Of a DNA stretch of 64,000 bases, positions 53,286 to 62,825 are shown in pieces. Position numbers and translations under genes: made by a program. The DNA lies in assembly GCA_035636095.1 (NCBI GenBank), contig DASPZU010000069.1:11323-75322 (forward strand), in the 5' to 3' direction. The stretch comes from Gp7-AA10 sp035636095. GTDB lineage: Bacteria > Acidobacteriota > Thermoanaerobaculia > Gp7-AA8. The notes beneath the pieces were generated by a model. It was not told the origin of the DNA, did no database searches, and saw only the letters and a list, made by a program, of their open reading frames with translations. Each line of letters begins with the position of its first letter. The first letter of the stretch is position 1.

Positions 53286-54509
53286 TTGACCGCTCTCCTG
53301 GTCGCGTCGATCGCGCGCGGGCAGGACATCGTCGTCGTCGACTCCGACAACTTCGCGCGCGGCTTTCATCCTCCCTCCATGGAGCAGAGCGTTTCGTGGA
53401 CGGCGGCCTTCTACGACCTCTCGCATCGCGCCATCGCCCGCGCATGGGGAGATCGCGAACAGTGGGCAAGGACGAGCATCGCGCTGTTCGACGGCGCCGC
53501 CGAAATCGTCCTTGCTCTCCCGCTGAGCGACGCGTGGGTGCACGAAGAATTTCATCGCGCCGTCCTCGGCAATCGCGGTGTGGCGAGCTTCAATGATGTC
53601 TATCGCTTCCGGCCTTTTGCGGACGCGATCGCGGTCAGTCACGTCCGCGACGACAATCTCGCGCGGATGAAGCGCGAGCATCCGGCGGACCTCGTTCGCG
53701 CGCACGAGGCCGGCATCGAGGGCGAACACGCGCTGGTGCTGCGCCTGGAGCGGCAACATTTCTTCAACGGCGCAACGTCGTGGAACGTGCCCCTGTACTG
53801 GCTGGTGAAGCTGAATTCGATCGCGTATATCGCTTCCGGAACGACCAACGAGGCCAACACCGCTACCGACAAATGGGAACGCGACGAAGGCGCCCACATG
53901 AGCCGGCGCGATTTCACCGGTCACGATTTCACGGCCTGGGTCTACGATCTTTTTCGCCCCAACGAACCCTACCCCGCTCGCGGACCCCATCCCTCCGGCG
54001 TCGGCATCCGTCGCTACATTCGCGAACGCGATCTGACTCCGGCGGAACATGACTTCTTGCATCGACAGGGACAACTCTCGCTCATCAATCTCCTCGATCC
54101 GAACTTGATCGGTTTGACGGGCACCAGCCGTTTCAACATGTCGGCCGGACACCTTCTCACTCCGTTCGGCTACTCGATCGACGGCAATCTTTTTTTGCGG
54201 AAGCCGAGATTGTTCGTGACGCTGCACGACTACGTGAACCACGAGCGCAATTTCGTGGGCGTCGATGCGACGCTCGACGAGCGTTATCGCGTCGCGCTGT
54301 GGCGTCAGCCCGAGCATCAGATGTTCCGCGATCGCGACGGGCGGTTGGGCGGGTTGGTGGCCGCGCGCATGCAGCGCGGCAAATGGTTCGGAGAGGTGGA
54401 GGCCAAGAGTGCCGGGTGGGTGGAGGGGAACGTTCACCTCGACCGCAGCATCACACTCCGTATCGGTCGTGCAATACTTTCAAATGATGCCGTTCGTGGC
54501 CGAGGATGA
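53286..54509 (+). CDS. Exported protein of unknown function
   Basis: A protein of about 407 residues, beginning directly after ssb. The upstream in-frame codons read KRTKFRSSLLLTALLVASIA, a good signal peptide, but no ATG or GTG lies before it, so a TTG at 53286 or another weak start inside ssb must be used. The mature part has HEEFHRAVLGNRG (HExxH-like, possibly accidental), NHERNFVGVDATL and no recognised domain. The C-terminal portion has alternating hydrophobic pattern (RLFVTLHDYVNHERNFVGVD). The 3' end overlaps the convergent DinB gene by 59 nt. Confidence 0.55.
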   Translation: MTALLVASIARGQDIVVVDSDNFARGFHPPSMEQSVSWTAAFYDLSHRAIARAWGDREQWARTSIALFDGAAEIVLALPLSDAWVHEEFHRAVLGNRGVASFNDVYRFRPFADAIAVSHVRDDNLARMKREHPADLVRAHEAGIEGEHALVLRLERQHFFNGATSWNVPLYWLVKLNSIAYIASGTTNEANTATDKWERDEGAHMSRRDFTGHDFTAWVYDLFRPNEPYPARGPHPSGVGIRRYIRERDLTPAEHDFLHRQGQLSLINLLDPNLIGLTGTSRFNMSAGHLLTPFGYSIDGNLFLRKPRLFVTLHDYVNHERNFVGVDATLDERYRVALWRQPEHQMFRDRDGRLGGLVAARMQRGKWFGEVEAKSAGWVEGNVHLDRSITLRIGRAILSNDAVRGRG

Positions 54510-54966
54510 TGTAGGCCAGGCCGAGGACATTGACCGCGACTTCATTGGCCACGCCTCTGCGCGCCCAAGCGGCGTCGGGAATTCCGCGAAGCATCGCGAT
54601 GGTCGAGCGCCGCGCAGCTTCGTAGTCATCGGCGAGATCGCGAATGGAGCGGCGATCGAAGTCACCGGCCTCTCCGTATGAGTTCTCGTCGAAGCCCGGA
54701 AGCGACTTGGTCTCGCCGCGCGCGATCGCCAGCGTCCGGTAGCAGAAGATGCGCTCGGCATCGGTGAAATGGCCGACCACCCCCTTCACGCTCCACTTTC
54801 CCGGCGCGTATTGGAAAGCAGCCTTCTCCTCGCTGATCCCGCGCAGGATGGCGGCGGTCTTCCTGGCCTGATCGACAATCGCTTTTTGAATGTCCTCTTC
54901 CGGAACGAGATCGACATAGCGTTGATAGACCGGAGGAATTTCGGTGGCGGCAGGTCGCGTGCTCAT
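54451..54966 (-). CDS. DinB/YfiT-family metal-dependent protein
   Basis: A 171-residue four-helix bundle of the DinB superfamily. The three family histidines are visible: H in GVVGHFTDAERIFCY (helix 2), and the two in LGHERHHLKVLHDRYG (helix 4). Many relatives are bacillithiol- or mycothiol-dependent transferases, others are unassigned hydrolases. I start at the ATG at 54964-54966 (MSTRPAATEIPP); the frame upstream is not conserved. It is divergent from the acetyltransferase with 14 bp between starts. Confidence 0.88.
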   Translation of the reverse strand: MSTRPAATEIPPVYQRYVDLVPEEDIQKAIVDQARKTAAILRGISEEKAAFQYAPGKWSVKGVVGHFTDAERIFCYRTLAIARGETKSLPGFDENSYGEAGDFDRRSIRDLADDYEAARRSTIAMLRGIPDAAWARRGVANEVAVNVLGLAYIILGHERHHLKVLHDRYGV

Positions 54967-54980
54967 GACAACATCATCGC

Positions 54981-55451
54981 ATGGTTGCGATCCGGCCTCC
55001 GGCCGGCGAAAAAGAAGCACGGCGATGCGCCGAGATGATGTGTTCCACCGAGCCGTGGATCACGATCGGCCGCAATTTCGACGAATCGTTCGCCATCGTC
55101 AGCGATCCCACGCGCGAAGTCTATGTCGCCGAGAATGATGGCCGCATCGAGGGCTTCATCATTCTCAACATGCGCGGCGCGTTCATCGGTTACATCCAGA
55201 CCGTGTGCGTCGATGCTGCGGCACGGGGCGGCGGACTCGGCACGCAGCTCGTGCAATTCGCCGAGGAGCGCATCTTCCGTGAGACGCCCAATATTTTCCT
55301 GTGCGTTTCGTCGTTCAACCCGCGCGCTCGCCAGCTTTATGAACGACTCGGATACGAGCTGATCGGCGAGTTGAAGGACTATCTGGTCCGCGACGCGTCC
55401 GAATTGTTGATGCGCAAAACCATCGGGCCGCTGCGCGAATCTCTGTGGTGA
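54981..55451 (+). CDS. GNAT-family N-acetyltransferase
   Basis: A 156-residue acetyl-CoA-dependent acetyltransferase. The acetyl-CoA loop reads QTVCVDAAARGGGLGTQLVQ (Q/RxxGxG/A pattern as RGGGLG, about residues 73-92), followed by FLCVSSFNPRARQLYERLGY, the typical motif B. Similarity to RimI-type enzymes is general; the substrate is unknown. Confidence 0.9.
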   Translation: MVAIRPPAGEKEARRCAEMMCSTEPWITIGRNFDESFAIVSDPTREVYVAENDGRIEGFIILNMRGAFIGYIQTVCVDAAARGGGLGTQLVQFAEERIFRETPNIFLCVSSFNPRARQLYERLGYELIGELKDYLVRDASELLMRKTIGPLRESLW

Positions 55452-55455
55452 CCTG

Positions 55456-56877
55456 TTAGTGTGACTCGAGGCGTTTCAGAGCTTCTTCACCATTCGTATT
55501 TTTCGGATTCAGCTCCAGCGATTTGCGGTAGTTCTTCACCGCCAGGTCCCGATCGCCATGAGCCGCATAGGCCTCACCGAGGCTGTCGTAGACGTTCGAA
55601 GATTGCGGAAATTTCTCGACGTTGAGTTGAAAGATTTCGATGGCGTCGGCGATGCGGCCGCGCTGCAGGAGCATGTAGCCGAGGCGGTTCATCTCTGCTT
55701 CCCGGAAATCCGCCTTCGACTCCCGATAGTGCGCGACTGCCTGTTTGGCATCCGTGGTCGCGAGACTCTTCATCAACTCATCGACGACCGACGCCCGCGC
55801 CTGCGGCGCTTCGACATCGTGGAGGATGTCGGCGATTCCGCGGCCGAGATCGTCGATCTTGTCCCCGCGCGAAGTGTTGTCGAGAAGGACGATCAGATCC
55901 TGGGTGTCGGGGAATCGAACGATGGTGGAGTTGAAGCCGTTGATGCCGCCGTCGTGTGAGATGACATTCACTTCGCTCTTGTCGTCCAGCTTCACTTTGT
56001 GGACCGCCCAGCCGAAGGCGTAGTTGTTCAGCACAGGAGTAAAAACGATCTTCTCGAGCTCAGGCGACAGCAGCTTGTCGGAGTAGAGCGCGCGATCCCA
56101 TTTGTAGAGATCTTCGACCGTCGAGTAGAGCGAACCGGCAGCGAACGGAATCGTCATGTCGAGATAGGTCGCATTCTGGTAGCCGTCCGGCGTGAGGAGA
56201 TATCCCGATGCGCGCCTGGGGATCACAACATCGGAGCGATCGTATCCGCTGTTCTTCATGCCGACCGGATCGAAAATGCGTTCCTTGAGATTCTGCTCGT
56301 ACGACTTTCCGGTAACGCGCTCGATGATCGCGCCGATGAGAAAATATCCGGAGTTATCGTAGGAGAACTTTGATCCAGGCTCGAACTCGAGATCGCCGCT
56401 GGTGTACTTCTTCACGAAATCAGCGACCGTGTACGGGTCTCGCGACTCATTCTTGAAGAATCCCGGCTTGCTGGTGTAGCTCGGGATTCCCGATGTGTGG
56501 CTCAGAAGGTTCCGCACCGTCACCTTCTCACCGGTGTCCTTGCGGTAATCCGGAAGATAAGTCGCGATCTTTTCGTCGAGCTTGATTTTTCCTTCGCTCA
56601 CCAGCTGCATCACCACCATGGACGTGAACTGCTTCGTGATCGAGCCGATGCGGAATTTCGTGTCGGGCGTGTTCGGAATCTGCCACTCCATGTTGGCGAG
56701 TCCGTAGCCCTTGGCGAGGATGACGCTCCCTTTTTCCGCCACCAGCGCCGAGCCGTTGAACTGCCGCAATTTGTTGTAAGAGGAGATCAGCGCATCGATG
56801 CGTTCGGCACGCGTTGCGGCGAACGTTGGCAGAGCGAAGAGAAAGAGGGCTGTAACAAGCCGCGTGATTCTCGACAT
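55456..56877 (-). CDS. Serine hydrolase (class C beta-lactamase fold) with C-terminal TPR
   Basis: A 473-residue exported protein with signal peptide MSRITRLVTALFLFALPTFA. Residues about 25-350 form a beta-lactamase/PBP4-type domain: nucleophile motif SITK (79-82), YDNSGY (the YxN box) and HDGG in the position of KTG. Residues about 365-473 are TPR (LGYMLLQRGRIADAIEIFQL; SNVYDSLGEAYAAHGDRDLA). Relatives cleave D-amino acid peptides or esters; beta-lactam resistance is not implied. It is followed on the same strand by nothing coupled; the upstream SpoIIE gene ends 10 nt before it. Confidence 0.9.
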   Translation of the reverse strand: MSRITRLVTALFLFALPTFAATRAERIDALISSYNKLRQFNGSALVAEKGSVILAKGYGLANMEWQIPNTPDTKFRIGSITKQFTSMVVMQLVSEGKIKLDEKIATYLPDYRKDTGEKVTVRNLLSHTSGIPSYTSKPGFFKNESRDPYTVADFVKKYTSGDLEFEPGSKFSYDNSGYFLIGAIIERVTGKSYEQNLKERIFDPVGMKNSGYDRSDVVIPRRASGYLLTPDGYQNATYLDMTIPFAAGSLYSTVEDLYKWDRALYSDKLLSPELEKIVFTPVLNNYAFGWAVHKVKLDDKSEVNVISHDGGINGFNSTIVRFPDTQDLIVLLDNTSRGDKIDDLGRGIADILHDVEAPQARASVVDELMKSLATTDAKQAVAHYRESKADFREAEMNRLGYMLLQRGRIADAIEIFQLNVEKFPQSSNVYDSLGEAYAAHGDRDLAVKNYRKSLELNPKNTNGEEALKRLESH

Positions 56878-56887
56878 GGGCGAGATT

Positions 56888-59056
56888 CTAAACGGCGCGC
56901 ACGACGACGAATGTTACGTCGTCGTTAGGAGGTTGCTCCCCGTGCCAGCGGCGCACCGCGTCCGCGAGTGCGGCAATCACGCTGTTGCTGTCGCCCGCCT
57001 TTGCGGCATCGGCGAAGGCATCGGCGGCCGCTGTGTAACCGAGCTGCTGGGCGGCGGCGTTCATCAATTCGGGGAAGCCGTCGCTCATGAGCAGCAGCGT
57101 GTCGCCGGCCGCCAGATCGAGCTCGATGTCGTCGTAGGTATCGCCGAGTGTTCCCAGCGGAGTGGCGCTGTGCGCGATTTCTTCGACGGCGCCCGTGGAG
57201 CGACGATGGATGTACGCCGGCGGCATTCCGGCCGACGCAATGGTCACGCGGCGATTCTTGAATCGCGCCAGCTGGAGTGCCATGGCCATGCGGCCGAGGT
57301 CCATGCGCCGGATTTTTTCGGTGGCGTCGTGGAGAAAATCAGCGGGCGTCTGCGCGCCGCTGTAGCCCGCAAAGAGAGCTTTGATGACCGCGACCATCGT
57401 TCCGGCGCGCGCGCCGTGGCCGGTGGCATCGCCGATGGTGATCGACAGCGTGCCGTCCGCGTCGACGTGAAAGTCGTAGTAGTCGCCGCCGACCTCAGTG
57501 GCCGTCTGCGTGAAAACCGCGATGTCATAGTCCCCAAGCCGCGGCACTTCCTTCGGCAGCATCGACAACTGGAAGCGTCGGGCTTCCTCCAGCTCCGCCG
57601 ATTTGCGTTCGTACTCGATGGCCGCGCGTTCCTGCTCGACGATCCGCTCCTGCTGCAGGCTGAGGTCTTCGGCCATGCGATTGAAGGCCGATGCTAGATG
57701 TCCGATCTCGTTTCTCGAGCGCACCGGAATGCGCGTGGTCAGGTCGCCGTGCGCGATGCGTTCCGCTCCCCCTTTGACCAGATCGACGTCGCGCGTGATG
57801 TGGTTTGCGATGGGCATGATTCCGATCAATGCCACGAAGATGAGCGCGATGCCGTATCCGAAATTCTTCGCCGCCGTTTTGCGGAGTTCCTCCAGGTCCT
57901 CACCGAATGGACGAGCGACGCCCACCCGCAACTGACTCTGCGGATCCTGATGCAGAACCACGACCCAGTTCGGGATGTCGTTGAGAGGCCTCCCGGTCGC
58001 GACGCGCGCCAGAACGCCGAGATTCTCCAGCGTCTTGCGGTCCTCGGGCGTCCGGATGTAGACGTTTTTCTCGCGATCGATCGCGAACGTGATCTCGCTG
58101 CGATCCTCATTCGATGCGTCCAGGACGCGGCGGATGACTTCTTCGCCGCTGACCATGGCGTGCACTTGTCCGATCACCGTGCCCTGATTGGTGAGCGGAA
58201 CGTTGAAGCGTTGACCGAACAGCAGGTTCGCCTGTTTCTCACGCATTCTCCAATGCTGTTTCTGCTGCTCGCTGGCTTGCGCTTCCTCGACGACGTTGGC
58301 GGCCGCTTCTTCCTGTGCTTCCTGTACGGCCTGGGCGGCGTCGGCCGCCTTTTCCTGTTCTTTCTCGTTGCGATCCTGCTGCGCCTCGCGTTGGGCATCC
58401 TGGCGCCGTTTCTGACGGAGTTTCAAGTGCTCATCGCGCGCCTCGAGCGCGGCCGACAGATCCTCATTGAATTTCTTCGATGTCACTTTCATCGACTCGC
58501 TGAAGGCGGCCTGTGCGGCGTTGAGCTCCTTCTGCAGCCGATCGCGCTCTTGCGGAGTCAGCTCGTTGCGCCGCCTTCCCAGCTCGCTTCCGAGCTGGGA
58601 CATTTTTTTCAGATACTCGCGCTGCTGATCGGTAAAGGTGAATCGCGGCAGTTTCGGCGCCGTCGGCATGTCGATGACAATCGGGTGAGACGGCGGCGGT
58701 GGGACGGCCGATGCGTGTGCCGCCGGCGCGGCCGAGGCCATGGGCCGGATTTCGATCGAATCGATGAGCGATGCAGCATCGCCCATGGTCATCAGGACGT
58801 TCTTGACGATCGGAGCCTTCTGCTTCTCCGCGGCCGACAGATCCGGCAGAGCCGAGACTTCGGCCAGCCGCTGTTCGAGCACATCGCGAATGTTGCCGAG
58901 GCGGCGATCCATCTGCGCCGTCAGTCGTGCCGCTTCGGCGTGATACGCGTTCCGCAGCGCGGACCGCGAGCTGTAGTACGAATAGACCACCAGTCCGCCC
59001 AGCGGAAGCGCGGAGAGGAGAAAGAGCGCGATCACCAGGGAGGTGCGGATCTTCAT
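56888..59056 (-). CDS. Membrane-bound PP2C-type phosphatase (RsbU/SpoIIE) with HAMP domain
   Basis: A protein of 722 residues. One N-terminal membrane helix (about 7-29) is followed by an extracytoplasmic region of about 370 residues, with a strongly charged coiled coil (about 170-275, Glu/Gln/Arg/Ala-rich). A second helix lies around 400-420 (NFGYGIALIFVALIGIMPIA). A HAMP-type segment follows (GGAERIAHGDLTTRIPVRSR), then a PP2C/SpoIIE catalytic domain from about 490 to the end: ATEVGGDYYDFH (metal Asp), ITIGDATGHGARAGTMVAVI and LLLMSDGFPELMN (metal Asp). It probably dephosphorylates an anti-sigma-factor antagonist in response to an outside signal; the partner is not in the window. Confidence 0.9.
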   Translation of the reverse strand: MKIRTSLVIALFLLSALPLGGLVVYSYYSSRSALRNAYHAEAARLTAQMDRRLGNIRDVLEQRLAEVSALPDLSAAEKQKAPIVKNVLMTMGDAASLIDSIEIRPMASAAPAAHASAVPPPPSHPIVIDMPTAPKLPRFTFTDQQREYLKKMSQLGSELGRRRNELTPQERDRLQKELNAAQAAFSESMKVTSKKFNEDLSAALEARDEHLKLRQKRRQDAQREAQQDRNEKEQEKAADAAQAVQEAQEEAAANVVEEAQASEQQKQHWRMREKQANLLFGQRFNVPLTNQGTVIGQVHAMVSGEEVIRRVLDASNEDRSEITFAIDREKNVYIRTPEDRKTLENLGVLARVATGRPLNDIPNWVVVLHQDPQSQLRVGVARPFGEDLEELRKTAAKNFGYGIALIFVALIGIMPIANHITRDVDLVKGGAERIAHGDLTTRIPVRSRNEIGHLASAFNRMAEDLSLQQERIVEQERAAIEYERKSAELEEARRFQLSMLPKEVPRLGDYDIAVFTQTATEVGGDYYDFHVDADGTLSITIGDATGHGARAGTMVAVIKALFAGYSGAQTPADFLHDATEKIRRMDLGRMAMALQLARFKNRRVTIASAGMPPAYIHRRSTGAVEEIAHSATPLGTLGDTYDDIELDLAAGDTLLLMSDGFPELMNAAAQQLGYTAAADAFADAAKAGDSNSVIAALADAVRRWHGEQPPNDDVTFVVVRAV

Positions 59057-59099
59057 CGAGCCTCAGGTAAGACGAAAAACTACGTAGAAAGTTTGGGCA

Positions 59100-60233
59100 T
59101 CAGGTCCATTCCTCGCGTCCCGTCCGCCCGCCCCGTGGTTTTTTGCGCTGCTCCGCTTCCGAGACGTAAACCTCATGCGGACCGCGGGTCTTCTCGAAGG
59201 CCTCGACAAAACGTTTGACCTCCTCCGCCACGGCCTCGAAACTCGTTGCCGGCGGTGCCTCGCGTCGAAAATGGTCAACATATTGACGATATTGCGCCGC
59301 CCGCTGTGCGGCTTCATTCACACGCGAGCGCAAGATGGCGTCGGTGCGCGTCCTGGCCTCCAGGAATCGATGAATGTCGGGAACGCGCTCGATGTGACTG
59401 GCGAACATCACCACATCGTTGCCGGCCAGTACGGCGCGCTCGGAGATGTCTTCGTACGATCCGAAATCGGACACCGCGTGCATCTCCATGTCATCGGTGA
59501 TCGCGAGGCCCTCGAATCCGGCGACCTGGCGGAGCAGATCGAAGGCGATGCGGCGGCTCAAGGTCGCCGGAAGGTCGGGTTCATCGATCTGGGGATAGGT
59601 GCCGTGTCCGATCATGATCGCTCCCGATTCGTTGCCGAGGCGCGCATAGGGAACGAGGTCGCGCTGGACGAGCGCATCGAGTGAGATGTCGATGACGGTT
59701 GCACCGTAATGCGGGTCGGCCGATCCGATGCCGATCCCCGGAAAATGTTTGAGGCACGAGCCGGTGCCGGCTGAATGCAGACCGCGCATGAACGCGCCGG
59801 CGAGATCGATCACCGTTTCGGGATCGGCGCCGAAGGTTCTTCGCTCGAGTCCTTTCGGCGCCTGCGGGCCGCGCACATCGACCACCGGCGCGAGATCGAC
59901 TTCGATGTCGAAATACCGCAGCGCGGCGCCGATGACTTTTCCCATCCATGTGGAGAGCTCCACCGACTGATTCCCTTCCCCGAACAATTCCGCGCTCGGC
60001 AACCCGGGGATGAGATGACGCAGCCGATCGACGCGTCCACCTTCTTCATCGATCATGAGCATCGGCGGCCGCTTCGCGATCGATTTCACTTCCCGGACCA
60101 GATCGGACAGCTGCTTCGGGTCGGCGATGTTGCGGCCGAACAGTACGATGGCGCAGGGCTCGACCTCTTTGATGATGGTTTTTTCAAGATCGCTCAGAGC
60201 CTTGTCTGTCAAGCCGATGCCGAGGATGCCCAC
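59100..60233 (-). CDS. nagZ: Beta-N-acetylhexosaminidase, GH3
   Basis: A protein of 377 residues. NagZ removes GlcNAc from muropeptides during cell-wall recycling. Motifs: LFGRNIADPKQL, MLMIDEEGGRVDRL, the loop KHFPGIGIGSADPHYGATVI (KHFPGxGxxxxDxH with the catalytic Asp-His pair) and the nucleophile Asp in LAITDDMEMHAV. The start is GTG at 60231-60233, 9 nt after the mutS stop, with no evident ribosome site. The last 40 residues are basic and unconserved. It has no signal peptide, so it acts in the cytoplasm. Confidence 0.92.
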   Translation of the reverse strand: MGILGIGLTDKALSDLEKTIIKEVEPCAIVLFGRNIADPKQLSDLVREVKSIAKRPPMLMIDEEGGRVDRLRHLIPGLPSAELFGEGNQSVELSTWMGKVIGAALRYFDIEVDLAPVVDVRGPQAPKGLERRTFGADPETVIDLAGAFMRGLHSAGTGSCLKHFPGIGIGSADPHYGATVIDISLDALVQRDLVPYARLGNESGAIMIGHGTYPQIDEPDLPATLSRRIAFDLLRQVAGFEGLAITDDMEMHAVSDFGSYEDISERAVLAGNDVVMFASHIERVPDIHRFLEARTRTDAILRSRVNEAAQRAAQYRQYVDHFRREAPPATSFEAVAEEVKRFVEAFEKTRGPHEVYVSEAEQRKKPRGGRTGREEWT

Positions 60234-60242
60234 CGAGAAATG

Positions 60243-62798
60243 CTAACTTAGCTTGTCTTTCAGGCGTTGAAGTTCGTTCAAAGCCTGAATGGGCGTCATC
60301 GCGTCCGGCTGCAGCACTCGGAGAGCATCGACCACTTCGCGTTCGCGCGAGTCGAACAGCGAAAGCTGCCGCGACGGCATAGCAGTCTCTTCCACCAGAT
60401 CGCGCTCTTTGCGCTCGAGGGTGTTGAGGATCTCGCGGGCGCGGTCGGTGACCGATCGCGGAATGCCGGCCAGCCGCGCCACCTGGATGCCGTAGCTCTT
60501 GTCGGCCGCCCCCGGCAGGACCTTGCGCAGAAAAATGATCTGATCGTTCCACTCCTTCACCGCCACGTTGAAGTTCGCAACGCGCGCTTTCGTCCTGGCC
60601 AGATCGGTGACCTCGTGATAGTGCGTCGCGAACAGCGTGATGCCGCTGCGATTGGGATGGTCGTGCAGGAACTCGATGATGGCCCAGGCCAGCGAAAGGC
60701 CATCGAAGGTGGCCGTGCCGCGACCGACTTCATCGAGAATGATCAGCGATTGGTCGGTGGCGTTGTTGAGAATGTTGGCGGTTTCGTGCATCTCGACCAT
60801 GAACGTCGACTCGCCGCGCGCGAGCTGATCCGAGGCGCCCACGCGCGTGAAGATCCGATCGAAGATGCCCAGGCGGGCCGAGCCGGCCGGGACGAAGCTG
60901 CCGGCCTGATTCAGCAGCACGATCAACGCGACCTGCCGAAGATAGGTCGACTTTCCTCCCATGTTCGGCCCGGTGATGATCTGGATGCCGTTGCGGTCGC
61001 GGGCGATGTCGCTGTTGTTGGGAATGAAACGTTCTCTCGCGATCGACTCGATGACGGGATGGCGGCCGTCTTCGATCACGATCTCCGACTCCTCGGTCAG
61101 CGTCGCACGGACGTATCGATTGCGGGTCGCGATCGACGCGAACGAGCAGAGCGCATCGATCTGCCCGACCGCGCTGGCGGTGGCCAGAATCCCGGCCGCC
61201 GATTGCGAAGCGAACTCCAGCAGCGCTTCGTAGAGCCGGATCTCGATGGCCTTCGACTTTTCTTCAGCGCCGGTGATCTTCTCCTCCAGCTCTTTCAGAT
61301 CGGGCGTGATGAATCGCTCGGCATTCACGAGCGTCTGTTTCCGGATGTAATCGCCCGGCACGCGAGCGAGGTTCGATTTGGAGACTTCGATGTAGTAGCC
61401 GAAGACGTTGTTGAATCGCACCTTCAGCGAGTGAATGCCAGTGCGTCCACGCTCGCGGGCTTCAATGTCCATCAGGATCGATTTCGAATCGCGGGCGATG
61501 GCGCGGAGCGAATCGAGCTCGGCATCGACGCCGCTCTTGATCACGCCGCCCTCGCGAGCGCTGAGCGGCGCGTTGTCGGCGATGGTGGTGGCAATGCGGC
61601 CGACAACAGCGGGGACTCCATCGAGGCCATCGCGGATCGACTTGAGCAGCGGACCGCGCAAGGGCGTGGTCACCTCACGAAGATCGTCGACCGCCATGAG
61701 CGAATCGGCCAGCGTCAGGCATTCGCGGGGCGAGGCACTCCGAAGCGTGACGCGGGCCGCCAGCCGTTCCAGGTCCGCGATCGATGCCAGGCGCTGCGCC
61801 ATCGGTTCGAGAATGGCGCGCGATCGCGTGAGCTCGTCGACGGCGTCGTGCCGATCGAAGATGGCCTCGCGCTTTTTCAGTGGCCGGGTGATCCAGCTGC
61901 GCAAGGTCCGTGCGCCCATGGCCGAGCGCGTCGCGTCGATCACACTCCACAACGATGCGCGGGGCTGCGACGGATCGCGCGATTGCAGCACTTCCAGATT
62001 CGCCAGCGTGGCGGCATCGAGCTGCAGAAAATCCCCCTCGTGGTCGACGCGAAGCGACCGCACATGATCGAGCGCTTTCTTGTGACTCGCCGATGCATAT
62101 CGAAGAGCGGCGCTGGCAGCGCCGATGCGGACGTCGTCTTCCTCGAGACCGAACCCGCGAAGCGACTGCGTCGCGAAATGCCGCGCCAGATAGTCGTGCG
62201 CCCCGGCCTTCTCGAACATCGACGGCTCGACGGCCGTGGTCGGAATCGGCACTTGCAGCGCTGACTCGCGCGGGACGATCGCCTCGCGCGGCGCGAATCG
62301 CGCCACGTCGTCGCGCAAGCGCGGGTCGCTTGCGCCCGCATACGCGGTGACGAAAAAGTCGCCGGTCGATACATCCAGGTACGCCGCGCCGACCGCCTCT
62401 CCGTTCGGCACCAGCGACAGCAGGTAGCAGCTCTCGCGCTCGACGATGGCGTTCTCAGTGGCAGTGCCGGGTGTGAACACGCGAACGATTTCGCGCTTCA
62501 CGATGCCCTTCGCTACCGCCGGGTCTTCGACCTGATCGCACAGCGCGACGCGAAATCCCTGCCTGATCAGCTTGGCGATGTAGCCGTCAGCGGCGTGATA
62601 CGGCACGCCGCACATCGGTGCTTCGTGCTCCTGCCCCTTGCCGCGCGCGGTGAGGACGAGATCGAGGATGGGCGCCGCTTTCTCGGCATCCTCGAAAAAC
62701 ATCTCGTAAAAGTCGCCGAGTCGATAGAAGAGGATGGCGTCGGGAACCTGCCGTTTGATCTCGAAGTACTGCTCGAGCATCGGGGTGAGTTTTTTCAT
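60243..62798 (-). CDS. mutS: DNA mismatch repair protein MutS
   Basis: A protein of 851 residues with the complete MutS1 layout. Domain I carries the mismatch-probing Phe-x-Glu in FYRLGDFYEMF. Connector, lever and clamp domains follow. The ATPase has Walker A TGPNMGGKSTYLRQ, Walker B SLIILDEVGRGTATFDG and the helix motif ATHYHEVTDL. The C-terminal helix-turn region is present. It recognises mismatches and recruits MutL. It begins at the ATG at 62796-62798 (MKKLTPMLEQY) and is followed at once by nagZ. Confidence 0.98.
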   Translation of the reverse strand: MKKLTPMLEQYFEIKRQVPDAILFYRLGDFYEMFFEDAEKAAPILDLVLTARGKGQEHEAPMCGVPYHAADGYIAKLIRQGFRVALCDQVEDPAVAKGIVKREIVRVFTPGTATENAIVERESCYLLSLVPNGEAVGAAYLDVSTGDFFVTAYAGASDPRLRDDVARFAPREAIVPRESALQVPIPTTAVEPSMFEKAGAHDYLARHFATQSLRGFGLEEDDVRIGAASAALRYASASHKKALDHVRSLRVDHEGDFLQLDAATLANLEVLQSRDPSQPRASLWSVIDATRSAMGARTLRSWITRPLKKREAIFDRHDAVDELTRSRAILEPMAQRLASIADLERLAARVTLRSASPRECLTLADSLMAVDDLREVTTPLRGPLLKSIRDGLDGVPAVVGRIATTIADNAPLSAREGGVIKSGVDAELDSLRAIARDSKSILMDIEARERGRTGIHSLKVRFNNVFGYYIEVSKSNLARVPGDYIRKQTLVNAERFITPDLKELEEKITGAEEKSKAIEIRLYEALLEFASQSAAGILATASAVGQIDALCSFASIATRNRYVRATLTEESEIVIEDGRHPVIESIARERFIPNNSDIARDRNGIQIITGPNMGGKSTYLRQVALIVLLNQAGSFVPAGSARLGIFDRIFTRVGASDQLARGESTFMVEMHETANILNNATDQSLIILDEVGRGTATFDGLSLAWAIIEFLHDHPNRSGITLFATHYHEVTDLARTKARVANFNVAVKEWNDQIIFLRKVLPGAADKSYGIQVARLAGIPRSVTDRAREILNTLERKERDLVEETAMPSRQLSLFDSREREVVDALRVLQPDAMTPIQALNELQRLKDKLS

Positions 62799-62825
62799 CA
62801 GGTTTCAGACGTCCGACGTCAGGCG

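Noticed and set aside
53546..53560. Zinc protease motif HEEFH in the 53286-54509 protein
   Set aside because: HExxH occurs by chance often, and no downstream third ligand in a known spacing or flanking family sequence was recognised.
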